A DNA stretch of 64,000 nucleotides. It comes from Neokomagataea tanensis (GTDB lineage: Bacteria > Pseudomonadota > Alphaproteobacteria > Acetobacterales > Acetobacteraceae). Shown one piece after another: positions 26,398 to 34,867 of the stretch. The DNA is taken from assembly GCF_006542335.1 (NCBI RefSeq), contig NZ_CP032485.1, positions 591,501 through 655,500 on the forward strand, written 5' to 3'. The notes below the pieces were generated by a model. That model ran no database searches. It had not been told where the DNA came from and worked only from the letters and a program-made list of their open reading frames with translations. Numbering within the stretch: position 1 is the first letter of the stretch; every line of letters begins with the position of its first letter. Made by a program: the position numbers and the translations under genes.

Positions 26398-27783
26398 TTA
26401 CACTTCAGCGTGCAGGAAAAGCGGCCTTACATCCCCGCCCCAAGCACCATTGAAAAGGTCCAGCCAGTGCTCAGCCTGCGTTGGACCTCCATCAGCAATA
26501 GCCTGCAAAGGAGACAAAAACTGTGCTTCGTCGCGCGCTCTCGCCCGCAACCCTTGCTCTGCCAAAGCCATTACACGGCGTGCCAGTGCTCTTAGCCCGC
26601 CGGGGAAAGGTGCATTCATGGCCAGCATAGGCACGTCGGCCCTTAGCTGTTGGTACACTGCCCAATCCTGCTCCCGGACCAGCGCCTCGACCTCAATTAA
26701 GGTTGCAGGGTCATAGAGTAGACCGACCCACAAGGCAGAATGTGCAACCATCATTTGCGGAGAGCCTGCGTCTGCCCCTCGCATTTCAAGGAATTGTTTT
26801 AAACGCACATCTGGGAAGGCCGTCGTCAAATGGTCTTCAAAATCACCAATTGTGGGTTGCTGATCGGCGTAGCCCTTCAGCCCCTCTGGCGTCTCGCCTG
26901 CCAGCCAGCGGCGGAAAGATGCACCAGCTACATCGATATTTCGTCCATCACGCGCGACGAAATACATGGGTACATCAAGAACCCAATCAACGTAGCGCTC
27001 AAACGTGAAATTCTCAGAGAAGAAGCCCGAAGGCTGTCCTGATCGAGCGTTATCTGTATCCGTCCAGATGCGGCAGCGGTTTGACAGATAGCCGTTCGCT
27101 TTACCCTCAAGGAAAGGCGAATTGGCCATCAGCGCACTCACCAGCGGTTGGAGCGCCAGAGAGACACGCATTTTGCGCGCCATATCGGCCTCGTCCGAAA
27201 AATCCAAATTAACCTGAACCGTTGATGAACGCGTCATCATGTCAAGACCAAGCGCACCTACCTGCGGCATATAGCGGCGCATGATTGCGTAACGGCTTTT
27301 GGGCATCCAAGGCATTGCATCGCGCGTCCAAAGCGGCTGAAAACCCACTGGCGCAAAGCCAAGTCCCAGTTCGCGTGCGGGCCCACGGATCAAATCAAAA
27401 TGCGCCCGCATCTCGCGGTCAGTTTCCTGTAACGTCTGCAAAGGCGCACCGGATAGTTCAAACTGCCCCGCAGGCTCTAAAGAAATCGAGCTGCCCTTCT
27501 GGCCGTTAATGCCCTTCAGACCGATGACGGCCTCACCATCTTTAATCGGCTCCCAGTCCGGGCCTGCCAGATTGTTCAATAAGGCGCCTATGCCACGCGG
27601 CTCGTAAGCAGGCGGCGCGAAAGCTTTTCGTCCGTCCGAGGCATCGGGGCGGATAAAGCCGAATTTTTCATGCTCTGTACCAATCTTCCACTGGCTCTGC
27701 GGTTTGTTACCACGCGCCAGAACCTCGACGAGTTGCGCACGGTTTTCGATCGGTGCGCTGTTAGTCTTGCCGGGGTTGGACAT
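26398..27783 (-). CDS. gshA: Glutamate-cysteine ligase (plant/alphaproteobacterial type)
   Basis: This enzyme makes gamma-glutamylcysteine, the first step of glutathione synthesis, in the cytosol. The 461 residues carry the class 3 pattern with KIGTEHEKFGFIR near the N-terminus (catalytic Glu residues), GSSISLEPAGQFELSGAP, and MTRSSTVQVNLDFSDEADM. Length and motifs match the plant-type GshA found in alphaproteobacteria rather than E. coli GshA. It follows rsmE on the same strand with a 96-bp gap. gshB is not in the window. Confidence 0.94.
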   Translation of the reverse strand: MSNPGKTNSAPIENRAQLVEVLARGNKPQSQWKIGTEHEKFGFIRPDASDGRKAFAPPAYEPRGIGALLNNLAGPDWEPIKDGEAVIGLKGINGQKGSSISLEPAGQFELSGAPLQTLQETDREMRAHFDLIRGPARELGLGFAPVGFQPLWTRDAMPWMPKSRYAIMRRYMPQVGALGLDMMTRSSTVQVNLDFSDEADMARKMRVSLALQPLVSALMANSPFLEGKANGYLSNRCRIWTDTDNARSGQPSGFFSENFTFERYVDWVLDVPMYFVARDGRNIDVAGASFRRWLAGETPEGLKGYADQQPTIGDFEDHLTTAFPDVRLKQFLEMRGADAGSPQMMVAHSALWVGLLYDPATLIEVEALVREQDWAVYQQLRADVPMLAMNAPFPGGLRALARRVMALAEQGLRARARDEAQFLSPLQAIADGGPTQAEHWLDLFNGAWGGDVRPLFLHAEV

Positions 27784-27879
27784 TGCTTTCAGACCTTATA
27801 CTCTAAATCGATTGTTCGATGGTGATAGAACTGCTTTCCGTGGCTGTTGTAGCAGGTCCGGCGCGTCTGTCACCCTTCG

Positions 27880-28614
27880 TCATACTGATGTGTTTTTATG
27901 CACACGGACAGCCAAACGAGACAAGCCCGCACAAACAGCGGTATCAGCCCGCAAAACCAAAGAACCAAGAGAGAGCGCATGCACAAAACTCAGCCCGCGC
28001 AAGCGCTGCATCTCTGCCGGTGAGAAGCCACCTTCCGGTCCTACTAACAGCCCTACCTCCGCAGCACTCTCGCAGGGCTGCTCGGTGCCCGGTTGGCGCT
28101 CTAACGCAGCATAGAGCACATCCGTTTCAGACCATTCTGCAAGGCGCGTAAAGAGAGGTTTCGGGGTCTCTATTTCCGGCACGTCCAGGCGTTCACATTG
28201 CTCAGCTGCCTCAGTCGCGATCAACGTCAATCGCTCCAAGTTTAACCGATGCGTGTTGGTCCGCTCTGTAATGACCGGCAAAAACCGTTTAACTCCAAGC
28301 TCCGTCCCCATACGGATAACCAACTCCGTTGCATCTCGCTTGAGCGGAGCAAACAACAGCACCGCCCCCTCTGTCGGCTGGGCTACCCTCTTCTGCTCAA
28401 CAAAGCAGATCGTACCCTTATCCTTACGCAGCGTTGAAAGCGTCGCCTCCCACTCGCCGTCTTTCGCATTAAAGACCCGAAGAACATCTCCAACGCTTTG
28501 CCGCATTACAGACCCTAAGTAATGGGCCTGACCTGGCGTCAAAGAACAAACCTCGCCTTGGGCAAAAGGCAGATCATTCGGGGCGCAATATAAGCGGGGG
28601 GCATCACGACTCAT
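27880..28614 (-). CDS. rsmE: 16S rRNA (uracil1498-N3)-methyltransferase
   Basis: RsmE methylates U1498 of 16S rRNA. The start at 28614 (MSRDAPRLY) gives 244 residues, the family's usual size; a longer frame would run into the divergent ubiA promoter. The N-terminal PUA-like domain has PGQAHYLGSVMRQSVGD. The C-terminal SPOUT knot has RTNTHRLNLERL, AAEQCERLDVPEI and GPEGGFSPAEMQ. The rsmE-gshA-ubiA neighbourhood is common in the order. Confidence 0.93.
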   Translation of the reverse strand: MSRDAPRLYCAPNDLPFAQGEVCSLTPGQAHYLGSVMRQSVGDVLRVFNAKDGEWEATLSTLRKDKGTICFVEQKRVAQPTEGAVLLFAPLKRDATELVIRMGTELGVKRFLPVITERTNTHRLNLERLTLIATEAAEQCERLDVPEIETPKPLFTRLAEWSETDVLYAALERQPGTEQPCESAAEVGLLVGPEGGFSPAEMQRLRGLSFVHALSLGSLVLRADTAVCAGLSRLAVRVHKNTSV

Positions 28615-28704
28615 AAGTAATGAATAACCTGCCTGAGAACACGGAGCAAATGCCATGCCAGATAGGGCTTGACGTCTCCGCACCTCCACCGCATCACGAC
28701 AGAC

Positions 28705-29628
28705 ATGACAGCCGCCACACCACACACCGATATTCGCCTCTCTGGATGGATTGGCCGCTTGCCAAACCCTTGGCGTTCATACGCCTTGCTTGCGCGCCTA
28801 GACCGACCAGTCGGAACGTGGCTGCTGTTTTTACCTGGGATATGCGGGCTTTTTCTGGCCGATAGCGCAACACCTCTCGCAACACGCCTCATATACACCA
28901 TCCTCTTTGGCATTGGTTCGCTCATCATGCGTTCCGCCGGGTGCGTCGTGAACGATATCTGGGACCGGGACATTGACGCCAAAGTCAGCCGCACAGCAGG
29001 GCGTCCCCTTGCGAGCGGTGCCCTATCCCTCAAACAAGGCCTCTTACTGTTAGCTGTGCTGCTGTTAGGCGGGCTGATCATCCTCTTGAGCCTGCCTCAA
29101 GCGTGTTGGGCACTAGCCCCTCTCGCCTTGCTTTTAGTCGCCCTCTACCCGGCGGCAAAAAGAGTAACATGGTGGCCACAGCTTGTTATGGGCTTTACCT
29201 TTGGCTTCGGTGCCCCCATGGGCTACGCCGCAGCCGGCGGCCGTTTTGATACGAGCGGATTTCTCCTCTATGCGGCCGTGATTCTCTGGCAGTTGGGCTT
29301 TGATACCATATATGGCTTTCAGGACATGGAAGACGACGCCCGTATTGGCGTGCGTTCAACATCTCGCCTAATGGCCGATTATCCTCGCCTGTTCATCGGG
29401 GCGTGCTATGGCTTCGCGCTCATCTGCTTTGCACTGTCCGGCTTGTATGCACATTTATCGGCAGGGTTCTGGGCGCTACTGCTCATTGCCGCAGTTTATC
29501 TCGCCCAGCAGGCCTTTAGAATCAAACCGCAAAACGCACCGAACTGCCTTGCCCTTTTCCGCCAGAACGTTCCTATCGGCATGGTTCTCGCCTTGGCGTT
29601 CGTTCTTGGTCGCTTGGGCTTATCATGA
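28705..29628 (+). CDS. ubiA: 4-hydroxybenzoate polyprenyltransferase
   Basis: UbiA attaches the polyprenyl tail to 4-hydroxybenzoate in ubiquinone synthesis. The protein has about nine membrane segments. The first Asp-rich motif is NDIWDRDID and the second is DTIYGFQDMEDD, both intact, so it should be active. The start at 28705 (MTAATPHTD) gives 307 residues. Its stop overlaps the next gene's start by 4 bp. Confidence 0.94.
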   Translation: MTAATPHTDIRLSGWIGRLPNPWRSYALLARLDRPVGTWLLFLPGICGLFLADSATPLATRLIYTILFGIGSLIMRSAGCVVNDIWDRDIDAKVSRTAGRPLASGALSLKQGLLLLAVLLLGGLIILLSLPQACWALAPLALLLVALYPAAKRVTWWPQLVMGFTFGFGAPMGYAAAGGRFDTSGFLLYAAVILWQLGFDTIYGFQDMEDDARIGVRSTSRLMADYPRLFIGACYGFALICFALSGLYAHLSAGFWALLLIAAVYLAQQAFRIKPQNAPNCLALFRQNVPIGMVLALAFVLGRLGLS

Positions 29629-30311
29629 CAACATGCGCTCGCCATTTGGACTTTATTCGGGCTCACACAACTCAGGCTCACGCGCCATTAGTACCCGAAA
29701 TACCTCTGTATCTTGCAACGGAAATTACGCCCCTCTGGCAGGCCAGTTCAGACTTTCTTGAGCGCCATAATCTGGAGCCGCCTTATTGGGCCTTTGCATG
29801 GCCGGGCAGCCAACTCATAGCGCGCACGATCCTAGACAACCCGAACCACATACGTGGCAAAACCGTTCTCGATTTTGCATGCGGGGGCGGTCTGGCAGGC
29901 ATTGCGGCTGCCAAGGCAGGTGCACAAACCGTTAGCGGCAACGATATTGATAGCTTCGCACTAAGCGCACTTACCTTAAACGCCGCACTTAACGAGGTCA
30001 CTGTTTCTCCGGTCACTGGAGACCTTGTTGGTACTCAACCGGAATGTGACATCATGATCGTCGGAGATGTCTGCTACGACGCAGCCATGACGGCCCATAT
30101 TCTTCCTTGGCTCGCACGCTGTGCAACGCGGTGCGAAGTCTGGCTTTGCGACCCGGGACGGCATTACGGCCCCCAGGGTAAAAACGAGCACAGTAATCTG
30201 TTCAGCAGCTTGGAAGTACTAAGCCAAAAGAACATTCCAACATCACGGGACCTCGAAAGCGCTGATACACGCCTTACGACGCTTTACCGCCTGCCCAAAA
30301 CTCCCGCGTAA
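29625..30311 (+). CDS. Class I SAM-dependent methyltransferase (COG3897-like)
   Basis: This 228-residue Rossmann-fold methyltransferase has motif I VLDFACGGGLAGIAAAKAGA near residue 78, the acidic loop GNDIDSFALSAL and motif IV IMIVGDVCYD. The shape resembles the COG3897/METTL20 group, which in some members methylates a lysine of electron-transfer flavoprotein beta; that substrate is only a possibility here. Translational coupling to ubiA (ATGA) is clear. If the convergent MFS gene is corrected for a missing base, its restored end would overlap this gene by 38 bp. Confidence 0.82.
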   Translation: MTTCARHLDFIRAHTTQAHAPLVPEIPLYLATEITPLWQASSDFLERHNLEPPYWAFAWPGSQLIARTILDNPNHIRGKTVLDFACGGGLAGIAAAKAGAQTVSGNDIDSFALSALTLNAALNEVTVSPVTGDLVGTQPECDIMIVGDVCYDAAMTAHILPWLARCATRCEVWLCDPGRHYGPQGKNEHSNLFSSLEVLSQKNIPTSRDLESADTRLTTLYRLPKTPA

Positions 30312-30314
30312 CAC

Positions 30315-31667
30315 TCAGGAATGCGGCCAGCCCCGCCATACTTGCCGCACCGGCAAGACACAGGCTGGAGGGGTGCTCAAAAGCTGTAAATAAGGCCGCG
30401 ACGAACAAAGCACCTGTGGTTTGCCCCCCAGACGCGCAACAGACAACATACCGCTAGCACTGCCCTCTCGCCCTTTTGGCGCGCTGAGCATAATGGCGCG
30501 GTTATTCGGTGGCTGGAAGGTTCCAAAACCACACCCGGATAATAAAGTACGCCAAATTATATCGAGGTTTGAAGCATCAGCTGGCAACAACCACAGCAGG
30601 AAGAACCCAATGGTAACGGTGACCATCCCGATACTGCTTAAGATAGATGCAGGCACCCGATCTGAAAAAAGCCCTACAACGTAAGACATTAGCGCAACGC
30701 CAACCGCCCAAGGCGAAATAAGCAGGCCGATCGTCGCCGGGTCACGGTGGAACATCAAGTTTAGCGTCAAAGGCATGGCAACAATGTATAAATTAGACGC
30801 AATGAAACTCATGTAACCGACAAGGCAGGCCAGCATAAACGGTCTACGCTTCAGTAGATCGACCGGCACGATAGGTTCTGCTCGACATTTCTGTAAACGC
30901 AGAAGCTGCCACCAACACAGCACCCCGACGATGGTGACCAATCCGCCCATTGGAAGCATCCCATGGGAAAGTCCATCCAGCCCAATACCGATACAAGCAA
31001 ACGCTAACACCGTTAGGAGCGACCCCGTCACATCAACCGGTGCGGTGCTGTGCGGCGTCTCGGGCAACGCAAAACGCGCCATGAGCAACGCAGCTAATGC
31101 TAACGGCAGGTTGATCCAAAAAATCCAAGGCCAGGATGCAACAGAAAGCACAACCGAGCCGAGCGTCGGACCAACAGCCACTCCAATCCCGATAAATAGG
31201 CCGTTGATCGAAATACCCCGTCCGAGCTCAGATTTGGGGTAAATAAAACGCACCAGAGCCAAATTGACACTCATGATGCAAGCACCGCCAACCCCCTGCA
31301 GAGCACGCGCCAAAGCAATTTCCGGCAAAGTTTTGGAGAGTGCACATGCGACCGAAGCAATGAGAAAAAGAATAATCCCACATTGGCTCATGCGCGCATA
31401 ACCAAACCGCGCCCCCAATGACGCAAGCGGTAATAAGCAAGAAAGATTTGCGAGCTGATAAGCATTCACAACCCAGATCACACTGGATTCGGGGGTGTGA
31501 ATATCATGCGCTATTGCTGGAAGTGCGACATTAGCGACCGCATAATCCAGCACAGACAAAAGCAGCGAGAGCAAAACGGCCGACATGGCCGTGATGCGTC
31601 GCGCTCCATATAACCCGGTATCAGCAGAAGAAAGTGAAATGCCCTGAACGTCTGCTGATACCGCCAC
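30315..31667 (-). CDS. MFS transporter, DHA2-like, with frameshifted C-terminus
   Basis: This predicted drug or metabolite exporter has about 13 hydrophobic segments. Early parts match DHA2 transporters: LLSVLDYAVANVALPAIAHD, VIWVVNAYQLANLS and LARALQGVGGACIMSVNLAL. The last 29 residues, after SVARLGG, are abnormal. They follow a C6 run at 30424-30429. One extra base there restores QTTGALFVAALFTAF and a membrane-like tail ending at 30274 inside the convergent methyltransferase gene. The annotated C-terminus is therefore likely wrong. Substrate unknown. Confidence 0.85.
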   Translation of the reverse strand: MAVSADVQGISLSSADTGLYGARRITAMSAVLLSLLLSVLDYAVANVALPAIAHDIHTPESSVIWVVNAYQLANLSCLLPLASLGARFGYARMSQCGIILFLIASVACALSKTLPEIALARALQGVGGACIMSVNLALVRFIYPKSELGRGISINGLFIGIGVAVGPTLGSVVLSVASWPWIFWINLPLALAALLMARFALPETPHSTAPVDVTGSLLTVLAFACIGIGLDGLSHGMLPMGGLVTIVGVLCWWQLLRLQKCRAEPIVPVDLLKRRPFMLACLVGYMSFIASNLYIVAMPLTLNLMFHRDPATIGLLISPWAVGVALMSYVVGLFSDRVPASILSSIGMVTVTIGFFLLWLLPADASNLDIIWRTLLSGCGFGTFQPPNNRAIMLSAPKGREGSASGMLSVARLGGKPQVLCSSRPYLQLLSTPPACVLPVRQVWRGWPHS

Positions 31668-31678
31668 TGTACATTGTC

Positions 31679-33088
31679 CTACTTACCGAGATGTCTCAAA
31701 TCTTTGCCTGCAAAGAGATTAGACTCAAGTGCCTCAAGTGAAACACCTTTCGTTTCCGGTACAAATCCGAAGGTAAAGAGGAGGAAAAGGCCGTTAAGTG
31801 CTGCAAAAAGCACAAATGTCCAAGATGCACCCAATACCGTCATAACAATTGGGAATGTGATGGAAATTGCCCAGTTAGCACCCCAGTTCGTCACTGTTGA
31901 GCAAGCAATACCAAAATCACGACCACGAGTCGGCTGCACTTCAGAGCACAACGTCCAAACCAGAGGGCCTTCACCAATCGCAAAGCCTGCGACGAACAGA
32001 AGGACAAACCCGCAAAGTGCGATCTGCGCTTCAAAGCTTTCTGCACCCAGACCAAGCAGGACACCCATACCCAGCATAGCAAAAGCAGCGATTGCACAGC
32101 TCAACATCAGAAGAGGACGACGCCCCCACTTATCCACGCAGACGATTGCAACGAAAGACAGACCCATATTGACCAAGCCGACCAATGTCGTCGCCCAGAT
32201 CGCAGCATCTGTACCAAAATGCGCCGCTTGGAAAACGCGCGGTGCATAATAAAGCAGCGCATTAATACCCGTAAGCTGCTGTAGAACCTGAAGAAACATG
32301 CCAAGCGCTACGGACCGACGGAAATGACGGTTCTTTCTGAAGAGCGCAAAACCTGCATCGCTGCTCTGGTTCAAACGCGCCTGAATGTCCGCCAGCTCAG
32401 CATTTGCCACTTCTTCGTCAGAGCGCAGAAGCTGCAAAACCTTACGAGCCTTCTCGGTGCGGCCACGCATCATCAGCCAACGTGGGCTTTGCGGCAGAAT
32501 AAATACAATACCCAAGAACAGCGTTGCAGGCACAATCATGATGCCAAGCATCCAGCGCCAATGCCCGCCCGATGCCAAAAAGCTATCGGAGATGAATGCT
32601 AAGAAAATACCCAGCGAAACCATCAGCTGGTAGAACGAAATCATCGCACCGCGGACGGATTCAACCGTAATTTCTGAGATGTATAAAGGCGCTGCAAAGG
32701 CAGCCAGACCCACAGCCAGACCCAAGAAAACACGTCCGACGATGAGCAGACCAGGCTCAGGTGCCAAGCTGCACAGCAGCGTACCAATCACAAACAACAC
32801 AGCCGCTGCCATCATGGCACCTCTGCGGCCGAACGTCATCGAAATGCGCCCTGCGACCAATGAGCCAAAAGCGGCTCCGGCCATCATGGACGCGACAATC
32901 CAGCCCTGCATGCTGTCGCTTGCATGGAAATCTTGAGCGATAAAGGGAAGCGCGCCTGCAACAACCCCTGTATCCAACCCAAACATCAAACCTGCTAGAG
33001 CTGCAAGAATACCCAACGCAGTAGCACGACGTGTGCTTTTTTGCTGCGTGTCTCCGCCATCCTCGCGGACTGACGCGATGCCGACCAT
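31679..33088 (-). CDS. Sugar porter family MFS transporter
   Basis: This 469-residue, 12-segment sugar/proton symporter resembles GalP/XylE. Family motifs are all visible: GLDTGVVAGALPFI, RxGRRGA, GLAAFAAPLYISEI with PxYxSE, RWMLGIMIVPA, SPRWLMMRGR, QQLTGINALLYYAP and the closing VPETKGVSLE. The start at 33088 has AAAGG about 10 bp upstream; an ATG 33 bp earlier is possible. It lies downstream of a close paralogue on the same strand, and a terminator-like hairpin separates them. The sugar is probably a hexose but cannot be named. Confidence 0.93.
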   Translation of the reverse strand: MVGIASVREDGGDTQQKSTRRATALGILAALAGLMFGLDTGVVAGALPFIAQDFHASDSMQGWIVASMMAGAAFGSLVAGRISMTFGRRGAMMAAAVLFVIGTLLCSLAPEPGLLIVGRVFLGLAVGLAAFAAPLYISEITVESVRGAMISFYQLMVSLGIFLAFISDSFLASGGHWRWMLGIMIVPATLFLGIVFILPQSPRWLMMRGRTEKARKVLQLLRSDEEVANAELADIQARLNQSSDAGFALFRKNRHFRRSVALGMFLQVLQQLTGINALLYYAPRVFQAAHFGTDAAIWATTLVGLVNMGLSFVAIVCVDKWGRRPLLMLSCAIAAFAMLGMGVLLGLGAESFEAQIALCGFVLLFVAGFAIGEGPLVWTLCSEVQPTRGRDFGIACSTVTNWGANWAISITFPIVMTVLGASWTFVLFAALNGLFLLFTFGFVPETKGVSLEALESNLFAGKDLRHLGK

Positions 33089-33159
33089 AACGTAATGACC
33101 TTTGATAAAAAACGCGGGCACCTAAATGATACCAGCCTCTTTGTTGGTTGCGTTTTAAA

Positions 33160-33191
33160 GAGGCGGCAAAATTCTTACGCTTCGCCGCCTC
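33160..33191 (-). terminator. Terminator between the two sugar porters
   Basis: GAGGCGGC and GCCGCCTC pair across a 16-base loop, followed on the minus strand by TTTAAAA. It lies 56 bp after the stop of the second porter and 72 bp before the start of the first. Confidence 0.7.
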
Positions 33192-33246
33192 AATTTTCTT
33201 CACACATACGCGTGATTATAAAGAAAATTACTCCGAACGCACCTCT

Positions 33247-34661
33247 TTACTGCCCAATATTACGCAGCCGGCGGCCAGAAAATAAATTTTTCTCCAACAC
33301 TTCCAAAGCGATACCCTTTGTTTCAGGTACAAGCGTCATTGTTATAACGGCAAATAACGCATTGAACCCGGCAAAAAGAATAAACGTCCAGGAGGTGCCA
33401 ATACCGACCATAATGAGTGGGAATGTGCTGGAAATTACCCAGTTTGCAGCCCAGTTCGTGACGGTAGAACAACCGATTCCAAAGTCACGACCACGTGACG
33501 GCTGGAACTCTGAGCACAATGTCCAAACCAAAGGTCCCTCTCCGATAGCAAACCCCGCAACGAAGAGAAGAACAAAACCGCACAAAGCGATTTGCGCTGG
33601 GAAGCTGTTGGCGCCAGTCAAAAGCAAAATGCCAACGCCCAGCATTGCAACCATCGCCAGACAGCAGCTCAGAAGCAGTAATGGGCGGCGTCCCCACTTA
33701 TCCACACAGGCAATCGCAACGCCCGTCAGGCCCATGTTTACAAGACCAACAAGAGTAGTCACCCACACTGCCGCATCCGTACCGAAATGTGCTGCTTCAA
33801 AGACACGCGGTGCATAGTAAAGGAGGGCATTAATACCCGTAAGCTGCTGCATAATTTGCAACAACATTCCAAGAAATACAGTCCGACGGAAGTTCGAATT
33901 GCTACGAAAGAGGCTAAAGCCGGAATCACTGCTTTGGACCATGCCTCCCTGTATGTCTTTTAACTCATTTTCGGCCACAACGTCATCAGCACGCAAAACG
34001 CGCAGAACACGGCGTGCATGATCTTCACGCCCTCGCATCAGGAGCCAGCGCGGGCTGTGCGGGAGTGTCAAAGTGAATGCCAAGAATAGTGTTGAGGGAA
34101 CAAGCATTGCGCCGAACATCCAATGCCAACGTCCACCGCTCGACAAAACACTATCGGAGAGGAAACCGAGGAAGATCCCGAAGGATACCATCAACTGATA
34201 TACGGAAATCATCGAGCCGCGTGCCGATTCAACCGTAATTTCGGAGATGTAGAGAGGAGCTGCGAAAGCGCCGAGACCGATAGCAAGACCGATCAAGACC
34301 CGCCCCCCATCAGCACATATGGGTCAGGCGCAAAAGTACAGACCGTGACGCCACTTACGTACAGGATCGCCGCAGCAACCATTGCCCCCGGACGGCCAAA
34401 GCGCGTTGACACCCGCCCCGCGACCAAAGACCCTGTCACCGCACCGATCATCATGGATGACACGATCCAGCCTTGCAGCACATCGCTCGCGTGGAACTCT
34501 TTCGCTACGAAAGGAAGAGCACCAGAAACAACCCCGGTATCAAGACCAAATAATAATCCGGCAAGAGCCGCGAATATTCCTAAAACCGTAGCGCGTTTTG
34601 TGCTGCGCTGTGGGCTACTAAGGGTGTCTACACTCTCAGTAGATGTGATTCCATCCATCAC
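33247..34661 (-). pseudogene. Second sugar porter MFS transporter, frameshifted
   Basis: Two overlapping frames (34293-34661 and 33247-34296) together make one full sugar porter of about 470 residues, closely similar to its downstream neighbour. The first frame has GLDTGVVSGALPFVAKEF and RFGRPGAMVAAA and stops after VLMGGGS. The second resumes at IGLAIGLGAFAAPLYISEI. Adding one base to the C6 run at 34303-34308 gives VLMGGRVLIGLAIG, the expected sequence. The gene is otherwise undamaged, so a base-calling error or a slipped tract is more likely than old decay. A 42-nt dyad lies about 100 bp upstream of the start. Confidence 0.88.
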
Positions 34662-34757
34662 GAGGCGTCCTCAAATCTGCTGCTGTACTGCTTCCACAGC
34701 ACAACAAGGTCGATAGAAATTCAGCATCACCTTGAGCGTTACAGATGATGCCGATCT

Positions 34758-34799
34758 GATTTCACTCAACAAAGACGAAAACCTTTGTCAGGTGAAATC
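34758..34799 (-). promoter_or_regulatory. Interrupted 42-nt dyad upstream of the sugar porter
   Basis: On the minus strand GATTTCAC, a 3-base bulge, ACAAAG, an 8-base centre, CTTTGT, a 3-base bulge and GTGAAATC form two nested inverted repeats sharing one axis. The distance (about 97 bp from the start codon) fits an operator or a leader RNA structure controlling the porter. Confidence 0.5.
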
Positions 34800-34837
34800 G
34801 TATCTCCTTGTCACAGACCTATAGTAGAACCGAAGTC

Positions 34838-34867
34838 AAAAACCCTTACTCTGCGTAAGGGTTTTTT
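34838..34867 (-). terminator. Terminator containing the der stop codon
   Basis: CCCTTAC-gcaga-GTAAGGG followed by TTTTT on the minus strand is a good intrinsic terminator. Its left arm encodes the last residues of Der (Asn-Pro-Tyr) and its right arm contains the TAA stop. It also has a T6 run in the other direction. Confidence 0.82.

Noticed and set aside
31674..34716. Three similar plus-strand frames opposite the sugar porters (191, 240 and 197 codons)
   Set aside because: They resemble one another only because the porters are paralogues; no coding signals.
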